From positions 1 to 9,808 of the forward strand of contig JAVKSL010000093.1 of assembly GCA_039583695.1 (NCBI GenBank): DNA of 9,808 nt, read 5' to 3'. This document shows positions 1-6,302 of the stretch, piece after piece. This stretch comes from JAVKSL01 sp039583695. GTDB taxonomy: Bacteria > Actinomycetota > Acidimicrobiia > Acidimicrobiales > JAJPHD01. The stretch's first letter is position 1. The number at the start of each line of letters is the position of its first letter. Position numbers and translations under genes: made by a program. The notes below the pieces were generated by a model. The model made no database searches, was not told where the DNA came from, and saw only the letters and a list, made by a program, of their open reading frames with translations.

Positions 1-90
1 GGGCGAGCCGGGGCCGGGCGGGCCGGGGATGGGCGGGCCGGGGCCGGGCGGGCCGGGGCTGGGCGAGCCGGGGCTGGGCGGCGCCCGGGA
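1..90 (+). repeat. 15-bp (30-bp higher-order) G-rich tandem repeat inside the E1 coding frame
   Basis: Six consecutive 15-base units fit the consensus GGGCGGGCCGGGGCY. They are also readable as three 30-base units starting at 1, 31 and 61, and the last 15-mer is degraded. Unit length is a multiple of three, so the reading frame is kept. The units encode pentapeptides of the form Gly-(Glu/Gly)-Pro-Gly-x: GEPGP, GGPGM, GGPGP, GGPGL, GEPGL, then GGARD. The array reaches the window edge and may be longer. The coding strand carries closely spaced runs of three or four G, so the mRNA could form a G-quadruplex; that is inference. Confidence 0.85.
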
Positions 91-994
91 TTCTGTCGGA
101 CGGTTCCGGATCTACGACTCGGCGCTGTCGGAGTTCGCCGCCCTCGGCTTCGAGTATGGGTACTCGGTGGTGAGGCCGGAAGCCCTGGTGGCCTGGGAGG
201 CGCAGTTCGGTGACTTCGCCAATGAGGCCCAGGTGATCATCGATGAGTTCCTGGCCTCAGCTTCGGACAAGTGGGATCAGCTCTGTGGGCTGGTCCTGCT
301 CCTACCGCACGGGTACGAGGGCCAGGGCCCGGATCACTCCTCGGCCCGGGTGGAGAGGTTCCTGACTCTTTCTGCTGGCAACAACCTGCGTGTCGTCAAT
401 CCAACGACCGCCGCTCAGTACTTTCATGTGCTTCGGGCCCAGGTGCGCCGGGTGGACGGGCCGATCCCTTTGGTGTTGTTCGCCCCCAAGTCGCTTCTCA
501 GGGCGCGCTCAGCCCGCTCCAAGGTGGAAGAGCTGGTGGAGGGGAGATTTCGGGAGGTGCTAGACGATCCGTGGGCGCCCCCGGGGACCCGCAGGGTCCT
601 GGTCTGCAGTGGAAAGGTCTCCTACGAGGTGATGGCCCGGCGAGCCGAGCTGAGCGCCCCGGTGGCCGTGGTCCGGGTCGAGCAGCTCTACCCCTGGCCG
701 GCGGACCAGCTGTCGACGACCCTGGCCCGCTATCACCGCGCCGACGAGGTGGTATGGGTGCAAGAGGAGCCCGAGAACATGGGGGCATGGGGATTCGTGC
801 AGGGCCGCCTTCGGGAGCTGGTAGGGGGTAGCCTGGGCCACGTTGCCCGCGCACCCTCGGGCAGCCCCGCCACCGGCAGCATGGGGGTCCACCGGCTCGA
901 GGCCGAGGACCTGCTGCGCCGGGCGTTCTCCTTCGACCAGGCCAGTCTTGGCGGGTCCGGAGGTCTCCGGGCCCGCCAGGACCCCGAGGGCTGA
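2..994 (+). CDS. kgd: 2-oxoglutarate dehydrogenase/decarboxylase E1, C-terminal part (5' truncated by window)
   Basis: This is the C-terminal part of the thiamine-diphosphate E1 component that decarboxylates 2-oxoglutarate in the TCA cycle. The frame is open to the left edge, so the true start and the catalytic core lie outside the window. Family landmarks in order are YDSALSEFAALGFEYGYSV, FGDFANEAQVIIDEFLAS, LLPHGYEGQGPDHSSARVER, VVNPTTAAQYFHVLR, FAPKSLLRA, VEQLYPWP, EEPENMGAWGF and ARAPSGSPATGSMGVHRLE, running to a normal family C-terminus. In actinobacteria this E1 is often fused to an acyltransferase domain (Kgd), but that part would be upstream and cannot be seen, so sucA is equally possible as a name. 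Odd: the first roughly 30 visible residues are a Gly/Pro-rich repeat inserted just before the conserved YDS block. The family assignment is firm; the symbol is less so. Confidence 0.9.
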   Translation, partial: GEPGPGGPGMGGPGPGGPGLGEPGLGGARDSVGRFRIYDSALSEFAALGFEYGYSVVRPEALVAWEAQFGDFANEAQVIIDEFLASASDKWDQLCGLVLLLPHGYEGQGPDHSSARVERFLTLSAGNNLRVVNPTTAAQYFHVLRAQVRRVDGPIPLVLFAPKSLLRARSARSKVEELVEGRFREVLDDPWAPPGTRRVLVCSGKVSYEVMARRAELSAPVAVVRVEQLYPWPADQLSTTLARYHRADEVVWVQEEPENMGAWGFVQGRLRELVGGSLGHVARAPSGSPATGSMGVHRLEAEDLLRRAFSFDQASLGGSGGLRARQDPEG

Positions 995-999
995 CTTCG

Positions 1000-1026
1000 C
1001 CCGCCACCAGCAGGGCCTGAGGCGGG
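1000..1026 (+). terminator. weak stem-loop after E1 gene, possible terminator
   Basis: CCCGCC (1000-1005) can pair with GGCGGG (1021-1026) across a 15-base loop, starting five bases after the E1 stop codon. No T-run follows, so this is at best a weak or non-canonical terminator. It sits in the short gap before the membrane protein gene at 1074. Confidence 0.3.
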
Positions 1027-1061
1027 TCTGGCGGCGCACCTCGATCTGGCGGACCGCAGGC

Positions 1062-1073
1062 TAGCCTCGTGCC
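1062..1073 (+). promoter_or_regulatory. candidate leaderless promoter -10 (TAGCCT) for the 1074 gene
   Basis: TAGCCT at 1062-1067 fits the actinobacterial TANNNT -10 form and ends exactly six bases before the GTG start at 1074. Transcription would then begin on the start codon. No convincing -35 or Shine-Dalgarno sequence is visible. The same spacing is seen before lgt and before the membrane protein that starts at 7172. Confidence 0.4.
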
Positions 1074-1652
1074 GTGGAGACACCCGGGACCAGCTCGAGC
1101 CCCCGCGCCCGGAGGCGGGAGCTAGGCGATCCAGAGTCCCAAGAGCCAGATGCCCCAGCGCCGCCCCAGCGCTCAGGCCCGTTCACCCTGGGGCCTCGCC
1201 AGCGCACGGTCCTCATCAGCTGGACGTCCTTCACGGTCACGTTTGCATTGGTACGAGCGCTGACCTATGCCATCAAGAACGACCTGCTTCCGCTGCGCAA
1301 CCTCCACGTCGGCGGCGTGCACCTCCACCACTACCTATGGGGGATCCAGCTGCTAGCTGCTTCGGGAGGCGTGGCCATCTACGGCACTGACCGGCTCCGG
1401 GCACACCCGGCGGTGGTGGCGGCCTATGCGGCGGGCTTTGCTCTGGTGATCGACGAGTTCGCCCTGCTTGTCAACCTGAAGGACGTCTACTGGACCAAAA
1501 AGGGTCGCTCCTCGATCTTGCTCGGCCTCGGGCTGATCGGTGTGGAGGGAGGATTGCTGGCTTGCATTCCGGCGTGGCGGCTTCGGCGCGCCACCCGGCA
1601 GGCAAGAGACGGGGCGGGCAGGTTTGGCTCCACACCTCGTGGTACGGTCTAA
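1074..1652 (+). CDS. small integral membrane protein with HLHH motif (uncharacterised actinobacterial type)
   Basis: 192 residues from a GTG start. A Pro/Arg/Glu-rich N-terminal tail of about 40 residues, probably cytoplasmic, is followed by four likely membrane segments at about 45-66, 88-104, 112-132 and 147-167. Two conserved-looking blocks stand out: GGVHLHHYLWGI (80-91, with H83, H85, H86) and IDEFALLVNLKDVYWTKKGR (126-145, acidic residues D127, E128, D137). From memory, similar proteins with an HxHH block plus a DEFALxLxLxDVYW block recur in actinobacteria as unnamed integral membrane proteins. The histidines and acids would suit a metal or proton site, but no function is known to me. 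The gene is convergent with lgt; the two stop codons are two bases apart. Confident that it is a gene; function unassigned. Confidence 0.8.
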   Translation: METPGTSSSPRARRRELGDPESQEPDAPAPPQRSGPFTLGPRQRTVLISWTSFTVTFALVRALTYAIKNDLLPLRNLHVGGVHLHHYLWGIQLLAASGGVAIYGTDRLRAHPAVVAAYAAGFALVIDEFALLVNLKDVYWTKKGRSSILLGLGLIGVEGGLLACIPAWRLRRATRQARDGAGRFGSTPRGTV

Positions 1653-1654
1653 GT

Positions 1655-2518
1655 CTAAGTGGCGCCCGCCTCGGAGGCTACCGCTGCGCTGGGGGCCGCG
1701 GTGGGCTCATCCTCCGCACGACGGCCAAACACGATCAGGATGGCCACGGATACAACGAACACGGCGATGCTTACCCAGTCGTTGAGGCGCAACCCGAGGT
1801 AGCGGTGAGCCTCGTCGACCCGAAGGTACTCAGTGCCGAACCGTCCGACGGTGTAAACAGCGGCGTACACGAAGAACAGGTAGCCCTTGCGAAGTCGCAG
1901 GTGGCGTTCGGCCAGGATGATCAGCCCGACGCAGGCGAGGTCCCAGATCGACTCGTAGAGGAAGGTTGGCTGGAAGGTCGTGATCCCCGGGCCGTAGGTG
2001 ACGCAGTTGGTGACCGAGCTGCAGTGAACCGGATGGGTGATGCGGACCGCCCACGGAAGCTTGCTCGGCCCTCCGTAAAGCTCCTGGTTGAAGTAGTTGC
2101 CCCACCGCCCGATGGCCTGGGCCAGCACCAGGGCCGGGGCTGCGCAGTCTACGGCGGCTCGCCAATCGATGTGCGCTCGCCGGGCGCCGATGATCCCGAA
2201 GGCGAGGCCAACCGCCACGCCTCCCCAGATCCCGAGACCGCCCTGCCAGATGTAGAAGGCTCGGTACCAGTGGCCCCCCGTGTCGGCCTGCCAGCTGGTT
2301 ATCACGCTGTAGAGCCGGGCGCCGACGATGCCGGCCGGCACGCCCCAGATGGCCAGGCGGGTCATCGTCCCAGGCGGGCCCCCCCGAGCCGACCACCGTC
2401 GTTGGGCGAGCCAGACTGCGGCCACCACCCCCGCCGCGATGCACAGCCCGTAGAAGTGCACCTGAAGGGACCCGATGTTGAAGCCGTTCACCGGCGGGCT
2501 CGGCAGGTAGGCAAGCAT
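1655..2518 (-). CDS. lgt: prolipoprotein diacylglyceryl transferase
   Basis: 287 residues. Lgt is an inner-membrane enzyme that moves diacylglycerol from phosphatidylglycerol to the lipobox cysteine of prolipoproteins, the first step of lipoprotein maturation. The Lgt signature is intact as GRWGNYFNQELYG (137-149), and the C-terminal GRFGTEYLRVDE block (225-236) holds conserved Arg/Glu residues. Several hydrophobic segments span the protein, ending in a helix at about 248-265 and a short Ala-rich tail. The block WQGGLGIWGG (91-100) has Trp where the E. coli enzyme has the well-studied His103; as far as I recall this is usual in actinobacteria. The ATG at 2518 is supported by homology (MLAYLPSPPVNGFNIGSLQV) and by a -10 six bases upstream. 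It stands alone here, divergent from the ilv operon. Confidence 0.95.
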   Translation of the reverse strand: MLAYLPSPPVNGFNIGSLQVHFYGLCIAAGVVAAVWLAQRRWSARGGPPGTMTRLAIWGVPAGIVGARLYSVITSWQADTGGHWYRAFYIWQGGLGIWGGVAVGLAFGIIGARRAHIDWRAAVDCAAPALVLAQAIGRWGNYFNQELYGGPSKLPWAVRITHPVHCSSVTNCVTYGPGITTFQPTFLYESIWDLACVGLIILAERHLRLRKGYLFFVYAAVYTVGRFGTEYLRVDEAHRYLGLRLNDWVSIAVFVVSVAILIVFGRRAEDEPTAAPSAAVASEAGAT

Positions 2519-2530
2519 CGGGACAGCCTA
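2519..2530 (-). promoter_or_regulatory. candidate leaderless promoter -10 (TAGGCT) for lgt
   Basis: On the minus strand TAGGCT (2530-2525) is followed by six bases and then the lgt ATG at 2518. It has the TANNNT form and leaderless spacing. There is no Shine-Dalgarno-like sequence in the six bases, which favours leaderless translation. The -35 region is not recognisable. Confidence 0.4.
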
Positions 2531-2579
2531 GGCATCCGGCGCCAGCTATCGAGAGGGCACGGCGGCCTGGGACCACTGG

Positions 2580-2609
2580 GCAACATTTTTTCCAAAGGCG
2601 TGCTATCAT
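2580..2609 (+). promoter_or_regulatory. ilv operon promoter (extended -10)
   Basis: TGCTATCAT at 2601-2609 is a near-consensus extended -10. A poor -35 candidate, GCAACA (2580-2585), lies 18 bases upstream. Predicted transcription start is about 2616, so the mRNA would begin a few bases before the ATG at 2620. The resemblance to the toxin-antitoxin -10 (TGCTATACT) supports it. If instead the ATG at 2608 is the leader start, the promoter must lie further upstream, where I see nothing good. Confidence 0.5.
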
Positions 2610-2652
2610 GGCGCTCGCCATGACCCCCAGCACCCTCGTACTCGTAACGTAG
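2608..2652 (+). CDS. ilv operon leader peptide (attenuator peptide)
   Basis: This short ORF reads MALAMTPSTLVLVT and then TAG. The codons just before the stop are Leu-Val-Leu-Val (CTC GTA CTC GTA), the products or co-regulators of the downstream pathway. That is the hallmark of a branched-chain amino acid attenuation leader. Two starts are possible. The ATG at 2608 has AAAGG nine bases upstream. The ATG at 2620 (MTPSTLVLVT) would be almost leaderless if the -10 at 2604-2609 is real, and I slightly favour it. Val is read by GTA, a rare codon in such a GC-rich genome, which would increase stalling. The stop codon touches the first strand of the following stem-loop. Confidence 0.7.
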   Translation: MALAMTPSTLVLVT

Positions 2653-2692
2653 CGCACGCCCAGCTGCCCAGCTGCCCAGCGGTCCCGTGCGC
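2652..2692 (+). promoter_or_regulatory. attenuator stem-loop upstream of ilv terminator
   Basis: GCGCACG (2652-2658) pairs perfectly with CGTGCGC (2686-2692). Within the loop CAGCT (2661-2665) can also pair with AGCTG (2670-2674), part of a CCCAGCTG repeat. The first strand overlaps the leader stop codon, so a ribosome on the leader would block it. This fits the pause or protector hairpin of an attenuator. I could not find a convincing antiterminator strand that competes with the terminator, so the switching mechanism is not resolved. Confidence 0.55.
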
Positions 2693-2694
2693 CC

Positions 2695-2718
2695 AACCTC
2701 CCACCAGGGAGGTTTTTT
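2695..2718 (+). terminator. intrinsic terminator/attenuator before ilvB
   Basis: AACCTCCC (2695-2702) pairs perfectly with GGGAGGTT (2707-2714) around the loop ACCA. The run of six T at 2713-2718 overlaps the stem end. This is a textbook rho-independent terminator located between the leader peptide and ilvB, so it must be bypassed for operon expression. That placement makes it an attenuator and not an end-of-operon signal. Confidence 0.85.
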
Positions 2719-2737
2719 CATGTCCCGGCATGTCCCG
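2719..2737 (+). repeat. short direct repeat CATGTCCCG x2
   Basis: CATGTCCCG occurs at 2719-2727 and again at 2729-2737, between the attenuator and the ilvB start. It may be a simple duplication; no role is evident. The ATGs inside it are not ilvB starts, because the 2720 frame, which is that of ilvB, meets TGA before the real start. Confidence 0.5.
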
Positions 2738-2755
2738 ACTATCTGAAAGAGACCA

Positions 2756-4507
2756 ATGCGACTCACAGGCGCCCAAGCCCTCATCCGCTCCCTGGAGGCC
2801 CAGGGGGTCGACGTGATGTTCGGCCTCCCCGGCGGGGCCATCCTGCCCGTGTACGACCCGATCATCGACTCCACGATCCGCCACATCCTGGTGCGCCACG
2901 AGCAGGGCGCGGGGCACATGGCTGAGGGTTACGCCCAGGTCACCGGCCGTCCCGGCGTGGCGATAGTGACCAGCGGGCCCGCGGCGACCAACATCGTCAC
3001 CCCGCTGTGCGACGCGTACATGGACTCGGTGCCGTTCGTGTGCATCACCGGCCAGGTGGCGACCGGCTCGATCGGCACCGACGCCTTCCAGGAATGCGAC
3101 ACCACCGGCATCACCATGAGCGTCACCAAGCACAACTGGCTGGTCCCCGACGCGGCCGACATCCCCCGCATCGTGGCCGAGGCCTTTCACGTGGCAACCA
3201 CCGGTCGACCGGGACCGGTGCTCATCGACCTGCCCAAGGACGTCTCCAACTCGATGATGGAGTGGTACTGGCCGACGCCGGCCGAGGTGGAGGCCGGCCT
3301 GCCCGGCTACCGGCCCACCACCCGGGGCCACCCGCGCCAGATCGCCGCGGCGGCCCGCATGATCGCAGAGGCCGAGCGCCCGGTCATCTACGCCGGCGGC
3401 GGCATCCTCCGCGCCGAGGCCTGGGCCGAGCTGGCAGCCCTGGTCGAGGCCACCGGCATCCCGGTGGCGACCACCCTGATGGCCCGGGGCGCCTTCCCCG
3501 ACAGCCACCCCGCCTGCCTGGGCATGCCCGGCATGCACGGCAACTACACCGCGGTGACCGCGCTCCAACGGGCTGACCTGCTCATCGCCCTGGGCACCCG
3601 CTTCGACGACCGGGTCACCGGGAATGTGGCCGGCTTCGCCCCAAATGCCCGGGTCATCCACGCCGACATCGACCCCGCCGAGCTGGGCAAGGTGCGCCGT
3701 CCCGACATACCGATCGTGGGCGACGCCCGAGCGGTCATCTCCGAGCTGGTCAAGGCTTTGGTCGAAATTGAGCCTGGTGCTGGCGCAGCCGCCGCGCCCA
3801 GCCGGGACCTGCGGGCCTGGTGGGGCCAGATCCGTGACTGGCAGGCCCGGTTCCCGCTCACCTACGACCGCCCGCCCTCCGACGGGCCGCTAAAGCCCCA
3901 GTACGTCATCGAGACCCTGCGGGACAACACGCCCGACGACACGATCGTGGTCTCCGGCGTCGGCCAGCACCAGATGTGGGCCAGCCAGTACTGGCGATTC
4001 GACTACCCCCGCACCTGGGTCAACTCCGGGGGGCTGGGCACCATGGGCTTCGCGGTGCCCGCCGCCATCGGCGCCAAGGTGGGCCAGCCCGGACGCATGG
4101 TGTGGGCCATCGACGGCGACGGTTGCTTCCAGATGACCGCGCAGGAGCTGGTGACGGCTTCCTCGGAGCGCATCCCGGTGAAGGTCGCCATCCTCAACAA
4201 CGCGTATCTGGGCATGGTCCGCCAGTGGCAGGAGATGTTCTACGACGAGCGCTACTCCGAGGTGTACCTGTCGCCGGACCTGCCCGATTATGTCCGCTGG
4301 GCCGAGGCGATGGGGTGCATCGGGCTGCGGGTGGAGCACGCCGACGAGGTCGGCCCGGCGATCGACAAGGCGAATGAGATCGACGACCGGCCGGTGGTGA
4401 TCGACTTCCGGACCGACAGCTCGGAGAAGGTGTACCCGATGGTGCCCGCCGGGCGCTCGAACGACGAGATAGTCGTGGACCCCTCGCAGGGTGAGGGCGG
4501 CCGGTGA
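2756..4507 (+). CDS. ilvB: acetolactate synthase (AHAS), large catalytic subunit
   Basis: 583 residues, normal for the family. With thiamine diphosphate, FAD and Mg2+ it condenses two pyruvates to 2-acetolactate, or pyruvate plus 2-oxobutyrate to 2-aceto-2-hydroxybutyrate, the first shared step of Val/Leu/Ile synthesis. The N-terminal domain carries the catalytic glutamate E49 in RHEQGAGHMAEGYA. The blocks GTDAFQECDTTGITMS, TKHNWLV and GRPGPVLIDLPKD follow. The C-terminal thiamine-diphosphate motif is GDG at 454-456 with NN at 481-482, then GMVRQWQEMFY. The ATG at 2756 gives the expected start (MRLTGAQALIRSLE); the upstream GAAAGAGA is only a weak ribosome site. The site matching plant Pro197 is not Pro, as in E. 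coli-type enzymes. The last four bases overlap ilvN. Confidence 0.97.
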   Translation: MRLTGAQALIRSLEAQGVDVMFGLPGGAILPVYDPIIDSTIRHILVRHEQGAGHMAEGYAQVTGRPGVAIVTSGPAATNIVTPLCDAYMDSVPFVCITGQVATGSIGTDAFQECDTTGITMSVTKHNWLVPDAADIPRIVAEAFHVATTGRPGPVLIDLPKDVSNSMMEWYWPTPAEVEAGLPGYRPTTRGHPRQIAAAARMIAEAERPVIYAGGGILRAEAWAELAALVEATGIPVATTLMARGAFPDSHPACLGMPGMHGNYTAVTALQRADLLIALGTRFDDRVTGNVAGFAPNARVIHADIDPAELGKVRRPDIPIVGDARAVISELVKALVEIEPGAGAAAAPSRDLRAWWGQIRDWQARFPLTYDRPPSDGPLKPQYVIETLRDNTPDDTIVVSGVGQHQMWASQYWRFDYPRTWVNSGGLGTMGFAVPAAIGAKVGQPGRMVWAIDGDGCFQMTAQELVTASSERIPVKVAILNNAYLGMVRQWQEMFYDERYSEVYLSPDLPDYVRWAEAMGCIGLRVEHADEVGPAIDKANEIDDRPVVIDFRTDSSEKVYPMVPAGRSNDEIVVDPSQGEGGR

Positions 4508-5118
4508 GCCCCGCTTCGGGGCCGGCGGGGCCCGCTTCGGGGCCGGCGGGGCCGGCCGGGGCGGCGGTGAGCCCCGGATCGGCGGGCGCGGGCGTGAGCC
4601 CGAGGCACCACATCTTGTCGGTGCTGGTCGAGAACAAGGCCGGGGTGCTCACCCGGGTGGCCAGCCTGTTCTCCCGGCGGGGCTACAACATCTACTCCTT
4701 GGCGGTGGCGCCCACCGACGACGAGCGCTACTCGCGGATCACCGTGGTGGTCGACGTGGCCTCGGCGCCCCTGGAGCAGGTGGTCAAGCAGCTGCACAAG
4801 CTGATCAACGTGCTGAAGATCTCCGAGCTGGAGCCCGCGCTGGCGACCGAGCGGGAGCTGCTGCTGGCCACCGTGCGGGCCGACTCGAGCCGTCGGAGCC
4901 AGGTGATCGAGCTGGTCGACGTGCTGGGCGGGCGTATCGTGGACGTGGGCCACGACGCGCTGACCGTCATGCTGGCCGGTGAGCCGGACGCCCTTGACGA
5001 CTTCGAGGCGCTGGTGGCCGCCTACGGTGTGCTCGAGATGCAACGAACCGGCAGGGTCGCCCTGCCCAGGTTGGAACGCCAGGCCCAACGGGGGTCTCCA
5101 TCAAGGAAAGCGAGCTGA
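4504..5118 (+). CDS. ilvN: acetolactate synthase, small regulatory subunit
   Basis: 204 residues as drawn. It binds IlvB, activates it and gives feedback inhibition by branched-chain amino acids, usually valine. The N-terminal ACT domain begins at RHHILSVLVENKAGVLTRVA (34-53) and continues with SLFSRRGYNIYSLAVAPTDD. The C-terminal domain contains VELL-like and VIELVDVLGGRIVDVGHD segments. The GTG at 4504 overlaps the ilvB stop (GTGA) and has GAGGG six bases upstream. However, in-frame GTGs at 4567 and 4594 each start with the same GTGAGCCC string, and 4594 would give the normal family N-terminus MSPRHHILSV. The first 30 residues are Pro/Ala/Gly/Ser-rich and partly built from a 21-base tandem duplication. 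The product is certain; the start is open. Confidence 0.93.
   Translation: MSPASGPAGPASGPAGPAGAAVSPGSAGAGVSPRHHILSVLVENKAGVLTRVASLFSRRGYNIYSLAVAPTDDERYSRITVVVDVASAPLEQVVKQLHKLINVLKISELEPALATERELLLATVRADSSRRSQVIELVDVLGGRIVDVGHDALTVMLAGEPDALDDFEALVAAYGVLEMQRTGRVALPRLERQAQRGSPSRKAS
4510..4551 (+). repeat. perfect 2 x 21-bp tandem repeat in ilvN N-terminal extension
   Basis: Two identical 21-base units (4510-4530 and 4531-4551) begin CCCGCTTCGGGG and end CGGCGGGG. In frame they encode PASGPAG twice, followed by a partial PAG. Unit length is a multiple of three, so the frame is preserved. It resembles in style, though not in sequence, the Gly/Pro repeat in the E1 gene at the window start. Confidence 0.9.
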
Positions 5119-5121
5119 GCT

Positions 5122-6147
5122 ATGGCAGTGCTCTACTACGAGGCGGACGCAGATCCGTCGTTGATCGCAGGTCGCAAGGTGGCCGTCATCGGCTACGGGT
5201 CCCAGGGCCACGCGCACGCATTGTGCCTGGCCGACTCCGGGGTGGATGTGGCCGTGGGGCTGCGGGAGGGCTCGGCGTCCGCGGCCAAGGCGTCCGAGGC
5301 GGGGCTCCGGGTGCTCGGCATCGCCGAGGCCGCGGCCTGGGCCGATGTGGTGATGATCCTGCTGCCCGACACCGCCCAGGCTGCGGTCTACGCCTCGTCG
5401 ATAGCTCCGGGCCTGGTGGACGGCGACGCGGTGCTGTTCGCCCACGGGTTCAACATTCGCTTCGGGCTCATCCGGCCTGCCGCCGGGCTGGATGTGGCGA
5501 TGGTGGCGCCGAAGGGGCCCGGGCACCTGGTGAGGCGCACGTACGTGGAGGGCGGGGGAGTGCCGTCGCTGATCGCGGTGGCGGCGGACCCGTCGGGCGG
5601 CGCCAAGGCGCTGGCGCTGTCGTACGCGCATGCGATCGGGGCGACGCGGGCCGGGGTGCTGGAGACCACCTTCGCGGAAGAGACCGAGACCGACCTGTTC
5701 GGCGAGCAGGTCGTGCTGTGCGGGGGGTTGACCTCCCTCATCCAGGCAGGTTTCGAGACCTTGGTTGAGGCTGGCTACGCGCCGGAGTCGGCGTACTTCG
5801 AGTGCCTGCACGAGGTGAAGCTGATCGTGGACCTAATGTACGAGCAGGGCATCGCCGGGATGCGCTTCTCAATCTCCGACACCGCCGAGTACGGGGACCT
5901 CACTCGTGGGCCTCGGGTGATCTCCGAGGGGGTGCGGGCCGAGATGCGCTCGATCCTGGGTGAGATCCGTGACGGCTCGTTCGCCGCGGAGTGGGTGGAG
6001 GAGAACCGCTCGGGCCGGGCCCGCTTCAACCAGCTCCGGGCGGCCGGGGCCGCTCACCCGATAGAGAAGGTGGGCGCCGAGTTGCGGGCGATGATGCCCT
6101 TCGTAGCCGGAGGCCGGCCCCGCCTGCAGGACGTTTCGGGAGGTTAG
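5122..6147 (+). CDS. ilvC: ketol-acid reductoisomerase, class I
   Basis: 341 residues, the size of the short class I enzyme. It converts 2-acetolactate or 2-aceto-2-hydroxybutyrate to the 2,3-dihydroxy-acid by Mg2+-dependent alkyl migration and NAD(P)H reduction. The Rossmann motif is GYGSQGHAHA (24-33). The cofactor loop GLREGSAS (46-53), with Arg48 and Ser residues, suggests NADPH. Metal and catalytic residues are in place: H108 (AHGFNIRFG), D191 and E195 (ETDLFGEQ), E227 and E231 (ECLHE). ATG 5122 follows the ilvN stop by three bases, with AAGGAAAG at 5103-5110 as ribosome site. It completes the ilvBNC operon; ilvD and leu genes are not next to it here. Confidence 0.97.
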   Translation: MAVLYYEADADPSLIAGRKVAVIGYGSQGHAHALCLADSGVDVAVGLREGSASAAKASEAGLRVLGIAEAAAWADVVMILLPDTAQAAVYASSIAPGLVDGDAVLFAHGFNIRFGLIRPAAGLDVAMVAPKGPGHLVRRTYVEGGGVPSLIAVAADPSGGAKALALSYAHAIGATRAGVLETTFAEETETDLFGEQVVLCGGLTSLIQAGFETLVEAGYAPESAYFECLHEVKLIVDLMYEQGIAGMRFSISDTAEYGDLTRGPRVISEGVRAEMRSILGEIRDGSFAAEWVEENRSGRARFNQLRAAGAAHPIEKVGAELRAMMPFVAGGRPRLQDVSGG

Positions 6148-6302
6148 TTAGGGGCCTGCGGCCTGCCTGGGGCCCGTCCAGGTGACACGGGCTCACACGC
6201 CGGTCTCGGGGAGGTGGCGCAGGATGGGCATTGAGGTTTTGTCGGGGTGAAGATTCTGGCCTTCGTTGTGCGGCTATTTTGCCGATGTGGGAATAGTTGG
6301 GC

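Noticed and set aside
1..90. CRISPR-like array or origin iterons
   Set aside because: The units are contiguous with no unique spacers, and they stay in frame within a coding region, so a coding minisatellite explains them.
1562..2623. Long plus-strand reading frame of 353 codons over lgt
   Set aside because: It is antisense to the clearly recognisable Lgt, its peptide is low-complexity and Asp/Gly/Pro-rich, and it has no family motif. It is a shadow typical of GC-rich DNA.
2606..3661. Minus-strand 351-codon frame across the ilvB start and leader
   Set aside because: It is antisense to ilvB and the attenuator, His/Gly/Asp-rich with no recognisable domain. IlvB accounts for the conservation.
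6148..6190. Hairpins after ilvC (GGGCC/GGCCC and CCTGG/CCAGG) as operon terminator
   Set aside because: Stems are only five base pairs, overlap one another and lack a T-run, so no terminator is claimed.
6200..6302. Lower-GC patch after ilvC, which on the minus strand reads VYEPNYSHIGKIAAQRRPES
   Set aside because: It looked like a possible insertion-sequence remnant, but no inverted repeat ends, target duplication or transposase motif is visible, and the frame runs on into a low-complexity Pro/Arg-rich peptide.
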